Below are positions 50,554 to 59,400 of a stretch of 59,498 nt of DNA, piece by piece (position 1 is the first letter of the stretch; the number at the start of each line of letters is the position of its first letter). Position numbers and translations under genes: made by a program. The stretch is from an uncultured Agathobaculum sp. GTDB taxonomy: Bacteria; Bacillota; Clostridia; Oscillospirales; Butyricicoccaceae. Location: assembly GCF_944384765.1 (NCBI RefSeq), contig NZ_CALWUM010000011.1, positions 1-59,498 of the forward strand, read 5' to 3'. The notes below the pieces were generated by a model. That model saw only the letters and a list, made by a program, of their open reading frames with translations, ran no database searches and was not told where the DNA came from.

Positions 50554-52198
50554 CCTGGTGGACGAGCCTTGGATTCGTGTGTTGGAAACGGATGGGGCAG
50601 TGCAGGAGGTGTCCCTGCGCGACGCACTGCTTCGTGCGCATACCTTTTCCGATTTGGGAGGGGAACTGCAAACACAAAACATTGCAGTTTTGCGCTTGTT
50701 GCTGGCTGTGCTACATACGGTTTTTTCCCGTGTCGATGAGACGGGAGTACCAGCACCGCTTACGGACCCTAACGATGCGCTTAGCCGTTGGATAGCGCTG
50801 TGGTCGCGTGGATCGCTGCCTGAAGAACCTCTTGTACAGTATCTGAACGAATGGCACGAAAGGTTTTGGCTGTTCCATCCGACACGCCCCTTTGGACAGT
50901 CGCAGGCTGCACGGGAAGGGACAAAGTGCAAGGCGGCAAAATTGATCGGAGAGATATCGCAAAGCGAAAACAAGCCGCGGCTTTTTTCGTCGCGCGCAGG
51001 GTGGGGAAAAGAACGGATTTCCTATGCGGAGGCTGCGCGCTGGCTGGTTTACCTCAATGGGTTTGATGATGCAGCGCTTAAGCCGCACATCCCAAAAGAA
51101 GAACGGGAAGCGAAAATCACACCAGCGTGGCTGGGGCAGCTGGGTCTGGTATACGCCCGAGGCGATAATTTATTTGAGACGTTGCTGCTTAATCTGACCT
51201 TGCTGCGGCCGGATGGGACGCTTTGGGGAGAAAATCGTCCAGCGTGGGAGCAGAAGACACCGCGCAGTGAGGAATTGCGCACAATTCCATTGCCGGATAA
51301 CCAGGCTGAACTGCTTACATTGCAATCTCGTTTGATTTGGCTCATGCGTGAAGATAGTCAGGTGACGGAATACGGTATTTTATGCGGCGATTCATTTTCG
51401 CCGCAAAACGCCTTGAGCGAGCAGATGACAGCATGGACAAAAGTGGAGAAGAAAAACGAGCCATTATACTATATACCGCGGCCACACGAGCCGGGACGAC
51501 AGATGTGGCGTGATTTTTCCAATTTGTTTGCACTGAACCGATCGAAGTCAGCCGATTGCGCGCCCGGTATTGTGCGGTGGGTGGCCCGGCTGCAAAAGCA
51601 CAGGTGTTTGTCGAAAAAAAGGTATGTCCAATTTGCGGCTGTCTGTAATCGATACGATAGCTCACAAAAAAGCGCAGTGACCGATGCTTTGGGCGATATG
51701 TTGACCATGCACACTGCGCTGCTGGGTGAATTGGGCACCGCCTGGCAAAACAGAATTGAAGCCGAAATCGCAAAATGCGAGGAAGCGGCAAAGGAGATTG
51801 GCCTGCTGGCGAGCCGTATTGATGTTGCGGGCGGCGGTGATATAGGCAGCGCGGGAAAAAAGAAGCAGAATGACCGGCAGAAACGGGTGAAGCAGATAGC
51901 GCAGGAAAAATGGTACGAACAGATCGATGAGCCATTCCGACGCTGGCTGTATGCGATCGAGCCGGAAAACCATGCAGTGGACGAGAAGAAAATGGCGGAG
52001 TGGACAGCAAATGCACGGCGCTTGGCGCTTCATACCGGATGGACCTATATGGAAAATGCGGGAACAGACGCCTTGTTCGGGAAAACAGTCGTTGAAGACC
52101 AGAAAACCGGGAAGAAGCAGATTTATGCCGCGCCGCGGGCATATTCCTGGTTTCGGAAGAGAATTTATGAAATTTATCAGGGGAGGGAGACGACATGA
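50534..52198 (+). CDS. casA: Cascade large subunit Cse1 (CasA/Cas8e)
   Basis: 554 residues, near the usual size. It starts FNLVDEPWIRVL, the hallmark of Cse1, and contains RLLLAVLHTVFS, LFHPTRPFGQSQ and SRAGWGKERISYAEAARWLVY, all typical blocks. It recognises the PAM and helps load Cas3. AGGAGGGGG at the end of cas3 is its ribosome site, and it shares ATGA with cse2. Confidence 0.95.
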   Translation: MTETAFNLVDEPWIRVLETDGAVQEVSLRDALLRAHTFSDLGGELQTQNIAVLRLLLAVLHTVFSRVDETGVPAPLTDPNDALSRWIALWSRGSLPEEPLVQYLNEWHERFWLFHPTRPFGQSQAAREGTKCKAAKLIGEISQSENKPRLFSSRAGWGKERISYAEAARWLVYLNGFDDAALKPHIPKEEREAKITPAWLGQLGLVYARGDNLFETLLLNLTLLRPDGTLWGENRPAWEQKTPRSEELRTIPLPDNQAELLTLQSRLIWLMREDSQVTEYGILCGDSFSPQNALSEQMTAWTKVEKKNEPLYYIPRPHEPGRQMWRDFSNLFALNRSKSADCAPGIVRWVARLQKHRCLSKKRYVQFAAVCNRYDSSQKSAVTDALGDMLTMHTALLGELGTAWQNRIEAEIAKCEEAAKEIGLLASRIDVAGGGDIGSAGKKKQNDRQKRVKQIAQEKWYEQIDEPFRRWLYAIEPENHAVDEKKMAEWTANARRLALHTGWTYMENAGTDALFGKTVVEDQKTGKKQIYAAPRAYSWFRKRIYEIYQGRETT

Positions 52199-52827
52199 CG
52201 CAATCGGAAGGCAAAGGCGTGGCGAATCAACTGGCTGGCTTTGTGGGGCATCGGATTGAGCGTATCCTCTCAATGCCTGCGCCGGGGCCGCAAAAAGCTC
52301 TGCTGGCAAATTTGCGGCGGGGCGTGGGCAAGGTGCCGGGTGAGCTGCCTGCGCTGTGGGGCGTGCTACTGGAGGATTTTCCGGAAGCGTGGATGAATAA
52401 CAGCGGCGATCCCAGTCGGGCGGAATGGGCTGCATATATTGCGCTGACCTCGTTCGCACTGCATCAGCAGGGCAACGATCCGGTCGGTCATCCCATGCAC
52501 TGCACCGGATATACCATAGGACGGGCCGTGCGCCGTCTGGTGCCGCCGGGCGATGCCGATGCAGAGGCGCGCGTGATGCGCCGGTTTGAGCAATTGGCGA
52601 CCGCCTCGGAAATACAGAGTGTGGCACGGCATCTGCGCAGCCTGATTCAGTTGCTGCGTGCCGGTGATATACCACTGGACTATGCCGCCTTGACGCGCGA
52701 TTTGTATCAATACCAGTTTACGGAAAGCGTTGCATTTGTGCGCCTTCGTTGGGCGCAGGATTTTTATCGCATACCCGCGAAAAACGAGGAAGAAAGCGAC
52801 GGCACAAATCAAGAGGAGGAGAAATGA
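52195..52827 (+). CDS. casB: Cascade small subunit Cse2 (CasB)
   Basis: 210 residues, helical. It contains AEWAAYIALTSFALHQQGND, ARVMRRFEQLATAS and AGDIPLDYAALTRDLYQYQF and ends near GTNQEEEK. The helical Cse2 dimer lines the R-loop and holds the displaced DNA strand. Its start overlaps the cse1 stop by 4 bases and its stop overlaps cas7 by 4 bases. Confidence 0.93.
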   Translation: MTQSEGKGVANQLAGFVGHRIERILSMPAPGPQKALLANLRRGVGKVPGELPALWGVLLEDFPEAWMNNSGDPSRAEWAAYIALTSFALHQQGNDPVGHPMHCTGYTIGRAVRRLVPPGDADAEARVMRRFEQLATASEIQSVARHLRSLIQLLRAGDIPLDYAALTRDLYQYQFTESVAFVRLRWAQDFYRIPAKNEEESDGTNQEEEK

Positions 52828-53909
52828 GCATGGCATTGAATCAGAAATTGTATGTGGACTTCCATATTTTGCAGACTGTACCACCCAGCTGTGTGAACCG
52901 GGATGATACCGGAAGCCCCAAAACCGCTGTTTATGGCGGCACGGTGCGTGCCCGCGTATCCTCGCAGGCTTGGAAACGCGCGATGCGTCTGATGTTCCGG
53001 GAGATTTTTGATGAGAGCGAGCTGGGAAAACGCACCAAGCGAGTGGTACAAATGCTCCGCGATGCCATCCGGGCACAGGATAATGCCGTTTCAGAAAAAA
53101 ATGCAGAGAAAATGGCAGAAGATGCGCTGAAAAAAGCCGGGATCAAGGTAAATGCCAAGGATAAAATGACTGACGTCCTTTTTTTCATGAGCGAAAAACA
53201 GGCAGACGCGCTGGCAGCGCTAGCGCTTGCCGGAGAAAAAGCAGACAAAGTATATCAAAGTGCGCTTTCTGACACACCTTCCATTGATATTGCGCTGTTT
53301 GGCCGCATGGTGGCGAGTGATCCTTCACTGAATTATGATGCGGCGGCACAGGTCGCGCACAGCATTTCCACGCATGCGGTGCAGACGGAATTTGATTACT
53401 TCACTGCGGTAGATGACCTGTCGCCTGAGGATACGAGCGGGGCGGGCCATCTTGGCACAGTCGAATATAACGCCGCAACACTTTACCGGTATGCAACCGT
53501 CAATGTGCGCGAGCTCGAACAGACGCTCGGTGCGCAGGCGGCCGATGTGGTGCGTGGATTTGCGCAGGCGCTGATCTGTTCCATGCCGACGGGCAAACAG
53601 AATACATTCGCCAATCGTACCTTGCCGGATGCGGTTTATGTTACAATACGACATGATCAGCCGGTCAATCTGTCCGGCGCTTTTGAGAAAGCAGTTCCTG
53701 CCAGTGCAGCGGGCTATGTGGATCGTTCTGCCGAGCGGCTGTGTACATATGCAGAACAGATGTATCAGACCTTTGCTGCGCCGCCGGCAGAAGCGTTTGT
53801 GGTTGGTCAGCCGCTCTGTAAACTGGCAAAGAGTGGGTCGCTTCCTCAGATGCTGGACTGGCTGGACGATGTAGTGCGCTGCGAAATGACGGCTGGAGGA
53901 CAGTCATGA
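52824..53909 (+). CDS. cas7: Cascade backbone protein Cas7 (CasC/Cse4)
   Basis: 361 residues from the ATG at 52824, where GAGGAG and the ATGA overlap with cse2 fix the start; an open upstream stretch belongs to cse2. It has DFHILQTVPPSCVNRDDTGSP, VRARVSSQAWKRAMR, LGTVEYNAATLYRYATVNV and FVGQPL-like C-terminal blocks, all typical of Cse4/CasC. Six copies form the spine of Cascade along the crRNA. Confidence 0.95.
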   Translation: MSMALNQKLYVDFHILQTVPPSCVNRDDTGSPKTAVYGGTVRARVSSQAWKRAMRLMFREIFDESELGKRTKRVVQMLRDAIRAQDNAVSEKNAEKMAEDALKKAGIKVNAKDKMTDVLFFMSEKQADALAALALAGEKADKVYQSALSDTPSIDIALFGRMVASDPSLNYDAAAQVAHSISTHAVQTEFDYFTAVDDLSPEDTSGAGHLGTVEYNAATLYRYATVNVRELEQTLGAQAADVVRGFAQALICSMPTGKQNTFANRTLPDAVYVTIRHDQPVNLSGAFEKAVPASAAGYVDRSAERLCTYAEQMYQTFAAPPAEAFVVGQPLCKLAKSGSLPQMLDWLDDVVRCEMTAGGQS

Positions 53910-54619
53910 GTACGCTGCTGATCCGCCTGGCCGGACCGCTACAGGCTTGGGGAACGGAGTCCAAATTTGAAACGCGCCGCACCGAGCGTGAACCGACCAA
54001 GAGCGGCGTGGTCGGTTTGCTGATGGCGGCACTTGGCTGCCGCAGGGATGATGAACAGACCTTGCAGCGGTTGGACAAGCTGCGCATGGGCGTGCGGGTC
54101 GACCAACCGGGGACATTGTTGCGTGACTTTCACACGGCACATCCGCACCAAGGAACGGGATACACCACCACTCGGTTTTATTTGGCCGATGCGGTGTTCC
54201 TGGTGGGCCTGGAAAGCGAGGATGCAGGACTGCTGGAAACTTTAGAGGCGGCTTTACAGACGCCGGTGTTCCCGCTGTTCCTGGGCCGCCGCGCCTGTCC
54301 GCCAACGCTGCCATTGGTGATAGGCTTGCGTGCGTCCGATTTGCAGACGGCGTTGCAGCGTGAGCCATGGCAGGCGGCGCCTTGGCGCAGGCCAAAACTC
54401 GATACACATCTTAAACTTGTGCTGGAGGGCGTCGAAACAAACGGAGCGGTGCGCCGTTTACGTGACCGGCCGGTGTCGTTTGACATTGCCCATCGGGAAT
54501 TCGGCTATCGGTATGCCACCGTGTGCAGCTGGGCAATAGAAGCGAATGGGACGGCGGCTGATCACGATGCGATGGCGGAACTAAGAGAGGAGGAAGAGCG
54601 TGTATCTGAGCAGAATTGA
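53906..54619 (+). CDS. cas5: Cascade subunit Cas5e (CasD)
   Basis: 237 residues, overlapping cas7 by 4 bases. The N-terminal RAMP fold reads LLIRLAGPLQAWGTESKFETR, followed by EPTKSGVVGLLMAALG, TTRFYLADAVFLVGLE and the C-terminal YRYATVCSW. Cas5e caps the crRNA 5' handle in Cascade. It overlaps cas6e by 20 bases. Confidence 0.95.
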   Translation: MSTLLIRLAGPLQAWGTESKFETRRTEREPTKSGVVGLLMAALGCRRDDEQTLQRLDKLRMGVRVDQPGTLLRDFHTAHPHQGTGYTTTRFYLADAVFLVGLESEDAGLLETLEAALQTPVFPLFLGRRACPPTLPLVIGLRASDLQTALQREPWQAAPWRRPKLDTHLKLVLEGVETNGAVRRLRDRPVSFDIAHREFGYRYATVCSWAIEANGTAADHDAMAELREEEERVSEQN

Positions 54620-55241
54620 ACTGGATACCAGCCGTCGCAGTACGATGAAAGCATTGGATATGCCAAATCTGATTCATGGTGCGGTCGAGTCTTCGTTTCC
54701 CGGTGAGCGGGTTCGCAATTTGTGGAGAATTGACCCGTTGCAGGGACGACTCTACCTGCTGCTTGTCAGCCCGACAAAGCCAGAACCGCAAAAACTGGCA
54801 CAACAGTTCGGTGTACCGGGGCAGGACTGGGAAACGCGGGATTACGGCCCATTGCTTGCACGTATCCAGCCGGACAGCGTGTGGCGCTTTCGGTTGACCG
54901 CAAATCCAACCAAAAGCTGTGCAGCCAAAGAGAGCGGACTGCGCGGGTCGGTCCATGCTCATGTTTCCACCCGGTATCAGGAACAATGGCTGCTGCGTCA
55001 GGCAGAGAAACACGGTTTCCGACTGATGGAAGATGGCTTTTCCGTTGTACATACAAAATGGTTTACCTTCCGAAAAGGGGATGCATCCAAACGGGTTACA
55101 CTGCTGTCAGTAACTTATGAAGGTGTGCTGCAGGTGACCGATTCTGCGTTATTCCGGGAAGCGTTGACGCAGGGGATCGGCAGAGGGAAGGCATATGGCA
55201 TGGGCATGCTGACTGTTGTCCGTGCGGCACCATGCCTATGA
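54600..55241 (+). CDS. cas6e: crRNA endonuclease Cas6e (CasE/Cse3)
   Basis: 213 residues from a GTG at 54600 behind GAGGAGGAAGAG. The start MYLSRIELD matches the family. H26 in LIHGAVESSF is at the position of the catalytic His of Cse3. The Gly-rich loop GIGRGKAYGMGML at the C-terminus binds the repeat hairpin. It cuts the pre-crRNA just 3' of the stem, leaving an 8-base handle. Confidence 0.95.
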   Translation: MYLSRIELDTSRRSTMKALDMPNLIHGAVESSFPGERVRNLWRIDPLQGRLYLLLVSPTKPEPQKLAQQFGVPGQDWETRDYGPLLARIQPDSVWRFRLTANPTKSCAAKESGLRGSVHAHVSTRYQEQWLLRQAEKHGFRLMEDGFSVVHTKWFTFRKGDASKRVTLLSVTYEGVLQVTDSALFREALTQGIGRGKAYGMGMLTVVRAAPCL

Positions 55242-55255
55242 AGGAGCCGCATGGA

Positions 55256-56188
55256 ATGAATCGGCCGGATTTGCAAGCGCTGCCGCAAATCCGGGACCGT
55301 ATGACGTTCCTTTATTTGGAGCGTTGCCAGATCAACCGTCGTGACAGCGCTATTTCGGTGCTTGACGAAACCGGGATTGTGCTGATTCCGGCAGCAGCTA
55401 TTTCTGTACTGTTGCTCGGACCGGGCACTTCGGTCACCCACCGGGCGATGGAGTTGATTGGGGATGCCGGCGTCTGCATGATATGGGTCGGTGAGCATGG
55501 TGTGCGCTATTATGCAAGCGGACGGCCATTGACGCACCGTGCAGGTTTGCTTATGCGGCAAGCTGCGCTGGCAAGCAACAAGAAGCAGCATTTAGATGTG
55601 GTGCGGAAAATGTACCAGCTGCGTTTTCCGGGCGAGGACATTGCGCATTTGACCCTTCCTCAACTGCGCGGACGGGAGGGCGCACGTGTGCGGGCTGCAT
55701 ATCGCCGGGCAGCGGAAGAATGGGGTGTCGAATGGAGCGGCCGTCTGTATGATCCGGATAATTTTGCAGAAGGGGATGCGGTCAATCAAGCGCTTTCGGC
55801 GGGACACGCCTGCCTCTATGGCCTGGCGCATGCAGTGATTGTGGCACTTGGGTGCTCGGCAGGGTTGGGGTTTGTCCACATTGGGCACGAAAACTCCTTT
55901 GTCTATGACATTGCGGACTTATATAAGGCGGAGACGACCATCCCGATTGCTTTCGAAGTTGCAGCACAGCAGCCGGATGATCTGCCGGCAGTGACACGGC
56001 GCCGGGTGCGGGATGCTTTTGTCCGGCAACACATTTTGGAAAGGATGGTGCAGGACATAAAATGGCTGTTGTCTGACGGCGAAGAAGATGGTCCGCATGA
56101 AGAGAATAAAGTGCTCTTATGGAATAACCAGCGGGAGGCCGTGCGCAATGGAATTTCCTATGGCAAAGAGCCGGGTGAACGCGTATGA
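55256..56188 (+). CDS. cas1: Cas1 integrase (type I-E)
   Basis: 310 residues from the ATG at 55256, selected because AAGGAG lies 9 bases upstream and the active-site numbering then matches E. coli Cas1. Metal ligands are E141 (GREGARV), H208 (FVHIGHE) and D221 (DIADLYK). In-frame ATGs at 55232 and 55238 are alternatives. Cas1 forms the spacer integration complex with Cas2. Its stop overlaps cas2 by 4 bases. Confidence 0.95.
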   Translation: MNRPDLQALPQIRDRMTFLYLERCQINRRDSAISVLDETGIVLIPAAAISVLLLGPGTSVTHRAMELIGDAGVCMIWVGEHGVRYYASGRPLTHRAGLLMRQAALASNKKQHLDVVRKMYQLRFPGEDIAHLTLPQLRGREGARVRAAYRRAAEEWGVEWSGRLYDPDNFAEGDAVNQALSAGHACLYGLAHAVIVALGCSAGLGFVHIGHENSFVYDIADLYKAETTIPIAFEVAAQQPDDLPAVTRRRVRDAFVRQHILERMVQDIKWLLSDGEEDGPHEENKVLLWNNQREAVRNGISYGKEPGERV

Positions 56189-57072
56189 TCGTGGTTACCC
56201 TGACGGAGTGTCCACCTAAGCTGCGCGGGGATTTATCGAAGTGGCTGTGTGAAATTAACACGGGCGTTTACGTAGGGAATTTGAGCGGCCGGGTGCGGGA
56301 CGAATTGTGGGAGCGTATATGCAGCAATTTGCATACTGGCCGCGCCACGATGGTGTTTCAAACCAATAATGAGCAGGGGATGGATTTTCGGGTGCATAAC
56401 ACCACTTGGGAGCCGATCGATTTTGATGGGATCAAACTGATGCGGCGTCCAAAGTTGCAGTCTGACACTCCACAGGAAGAGGCCGAAGCCGGTTTGGGTT
56501 ATAGTAAAGCGGCGAAGTTTCAAAAAATCCGGCGTATACAGGCTGCACAAGCGCGTTCCGATGGAATGCGTGACGGTGATTACACGGTAATCGACATTGA
56601 GACAAGTGGCTTGAACCCAAATAAGGACTGCCTGGTAGAACTGGGAGCGATTCGAATGCGAGGCGGGGGCCGAACAGAAGAGCTATCGCTCCTGATCCGG
56701 CAGGAACGACCTTTGCCGGATGAGGTCAAGCAATTGACCGGCATTACAGATGAGATGCTGAAAAATGGCGTACCGCTTATGCAGGGCTTGCAGACATTTT
56801 TTGAGTTTCTGGGAAGTGATAGGTTAATAGGTCATAATCTGTCCTTTGACTTTTCATTTCTTCGGGCTGCATGCAGGCAGTGCGGGATGCGTTTGCCGCA
56901 AAACAGATGGGAGGATACGTTACAACTTGCACGGCGTCGGATTCAAGGGATCCCTAATTATAAACTGAACACGTTAGCGGATTATTTCTCCTTACCGTAT
57001 GAACAATTGCATCGTGCGTTGGCAGATTGCAAGCTTACGCAAATGATCTACACAAAATTGCGATGTAAGTAA
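56185..57072 (+). CDS. cas2: Cas2 fused to a DEDDh 3'-5' exonuclease (Cas2-DnaQ)
   Basis: 295 residues. Residues 1-95 are Cas2e (MIVVTLTECPPKLRGDLSKW, ISNLxGR-like NLSGRVRDELWERI, TNNEQGMDFRVHNTTW). A linker to about 130 follows, then a DEDDh exonuclease of the DnaQ/PolC-epsilon type. D137 and E139 (VIDIETSG), D222 (IGHNLSFDF), H276 and D281 (HRALAD) complete the catalytic set. A trimming nuclease joined to the integrase scaffold would prepare spacer ends. Such fusions occur in some type I-E loci, and this one looks active. Confidence 0.95.
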   Translation: MIVVTLTECPPKLRGDLSKWLCEINTGVYVGNLSGRVRDELWERICSNLHTGRATMVFQTNNEQGMDFRVHNTTWEPIDFDGIKLMRRPKLQSDTPQEEAEAGLGYSKAAKFQKIRRIQAAQARSDGMRDGDYTVIDIETSGLNPNKDCLVELGAIRMRGGGRTEELSLLIRQERPLPDEVKQLTGITDEMLKNGVPLMQGLQTFFEFLGSDRLIGHNLSFDFSFLRAACRQCGMRLPQNRWEDTLQLARRRIQGIPNYKLNTLADYFSLPYEQLHRALADCKLTQMIYTKLRCK

Positions 57073-57115
57073 TGGTTATGTGCGAAATAAACGTGAAATC
57101 AAAACGTGTTTTAGT
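57073..57115 (+). promoter_or_regulatory. CRISPR leader (very short)
   Basis: Only 43 AT-rich bases lie between the cas2 stop and the first repeat. They contain a direct repeat of AACGTG (about 57090-57095 and 57103-57108), 13 bases apart, that could help Cas1-Cas2 find the leader end. No clear promoter is seen, so the array may be transcribed from within or through the cas operon. Confidence 0.6.
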
Positions 57116-59400
57116 CTTTTCCCCGCATGTGCGGGGGTGATCCCGTGCTCTTGCTGCGTAGGGACGTAGCGGTCAGCTTTTCCCCGCATGTGCGGGGGTG
57201 ATCCCAGCTGCCGTCTCGCGCTGTCCCTGTCCCGCATCTTTTCCCCGCATGTGCGGGGGTGATCCCCAGAGGGGGCAGACCACCTATAATGTTCCCGGCT
57301 TTTCCCCGCATGTGCGGGGGTGATCCTCTGCTGCATAACTGGCTGGACTCGGACTGATACTTTTCCCCGCATGTGCGGGGGTGATCCCCATGGCTAAGCC
57401 CTGGGCAAAGGCGTTCTACACTTTTCCCCGCATGTGCGGGGGTGATCCCCGTCCGGCAGTGTGTAATACTGCGGCTCGATCCTTTTCCCCGCATGTGCGG
57501 GGGTGATCCTGTTCATCTGGTCCTTGTTGTTGCCCTTGTCGACTTTTCCCCGCATGTGCGGGGGTGATCCCAGATCTGCCGTAAACTCTGCGGCCACCTC
57601 GCCCTTTTCCCCGCATGTGCGGGGGTGATCCCGCATTGCATCCCGCCGGGCGGCGGAGATGCAGCTTTTCCCCGCATGTGCGGGGGTGATCCCGCAATGC
57701 ATTCTCCTGATGCCTTGTACCCAGCCTTTTCCCCGCATGTGCGGGGGTGATCCTCAGCCTGCGCGACAACCACCACAGCTGCACGGCTTTTCCCCGCATG
57801 TGCGGGGGTGATCCTATGTCCATGGGGAGTATGTCGGGCGCTGGAGACTTTTCCCCGCATGTGCGGGGGTGATCCCCACTCGCCCTGCGGGACGAGCTGC
57901 TTTGCCTCCTTTTCCCCGCATGTGCGGGGGTGATCCTCCACGCCGCGGAACATCTTGTAGTGCTTGGTCCTTTTCCCCGCATGTGCGGGGGTGATCCTGC
58001 GCCGTCCGTGCCAGTCTGGGTGTTGATGCCCTTTTCCCCGCATGTGCGGGGGTGATCCCACGCTTGCCGAGATCAGCCGCACGGTCAAGACCTTTTCCCC
58101 GCATGTGCGGGGGTGATCCCCGGGCGAAAAGGGGGTCTATAACTGTGTTACCCTTTTCCCCGCATGTGCGGGGGTGATCCTACACCACGCGCATGGTGTA
58201 TCGCACGGTGTCGCTTTTCCCCGCATGTGCGGGGGTGATCCCTAAGTAGTCGCCGCAGTGCTTGAAGTTGGCAACTTTTCCCCGCATGTGCGGGGGTGAT
58301 CCTATGACCTGGGACACCTCGACCAGTACAGGCAGCTTTTCCCCGCATGTGCGGGGGTGATCCCACGCCGCCCGAAATCGCGCCGCCGAGCGCTTGCTTT
58401 TCCCCGCATGTGCGGGGGTGATCCCGATAATGGCCGCCTGTCCCTGCTCGCCCTTGCCTTTTCCCCGCATGTGCGGGGGTGATCCCGAGACCAAAGAGGC
58501 GCGCTTCGTGCGCATTGCCTTTTCCCCGCATGTGCGGGGGTGATCCCTGCCCCGCGGCTGGACCTTGCGCCCAATTCCGCTTTTCCCCGCATGTGCGGGG
58601 GTGATCCCAGCTCCCGTGAATTTCCATCCTCATCAACCGGCTTTTCCCCGCATGTGCGGGGGTGATCCTTCACCAGTTTGCCACAGGCGTGGCAGCGAAC
58701 CCTTTTCCCCGCATGTGCGGGGGTGATCCTAAAAAAGAGAGGATGTTAGGGGTTCTGTGGTACTTTTCCCCGCATGTGCGGGGGTGATCCCTCCGTAACC
58801 TCTACGGTCTGTCCATTTACCACCTTTTCCCCGCATGTGCGGGGGTGATCCCTGAGCTGGTTGGTCTGCCGATCCTCCGGCCGACTTTTCCCCGCATGTG
58901 CGGGGGTGATCCTCCGCGCGGTACTGATCGGCGGCGGGCATGGCGCTTTTCCCCGCATGTGCGGGGGTGATCCCAGGGCGGCGGACAACTGCCGATTAAC
59001 CAGCGGCTTTTCCCCGCATGTGCGGGGGTGATCCAACTGACGTTCCACCCCAAGACCGGGAAGATCGCTTTTCCCCGCATGTGCGGGGGTGATCCCGACC
59101 TACCAATTTGAGGCGGAAATACTGGAAGCTTTTCCCCGCATGTGCGGGGGTGATCCCATCCTCGGCAGGCTGTCCGAATATCGGTACGACTTTTCCCCGC
59201 ATGTGCGGGGGTGATCCCAGGCAAAACAAGCAGGAGGATGCGCGACCTATCTTTTCCCCGCATGTGCGGGGGTGATCCCATATCGGTCTCGATCGTCTCT
59301 GCAATCTCCAGCTTTTCCCCGCATGTGCGGGGGTGATCCCGAGAAGGGGCGAGCAGAGGCAGAGGAAGGCGCCTTTTCCCCGCATGTGCGGGGGTGATCC
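57116..59400 (+). CRISPR. Type I-E CRISPR array, 38 repeats and 37 spacers
   Basis: 38 identical 28-base repeats start at 57116 and every 61 bases to 59373. Each begins CTTTTCCCCGCATG, contains the hairpin CCCCGCATGTGCGGGG and ends GGTGATCC, matching E. coli/S. thermophilus I-E repeats in this direction. Spacers are 33 bases each (29+32 if the following C/T is counted with the repeat). Transcription in the direction of the cas genes gives a 5' handle GTGATCC plus one base. No repeat variants were found, which suggests recent activity or homogenisation. The leader lies at 57073-57115. Confidence 0.98.

Noticed and set aside
52749..52823. An upstream extension of cas7 by 25 codons
   Set aside because: It lies inside cse2, is highly basic and unlike any Cas7, and the ATG at 52824 has GAGGAG and the ATGA overlap used throughout this operon.
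57632..57715. Spacers 9 and 10 both begin CGCA(T/A)TGCAT
   Set aside because: Similarity stops after about 10 bases, so a shared protospacer or duplication is not supported.
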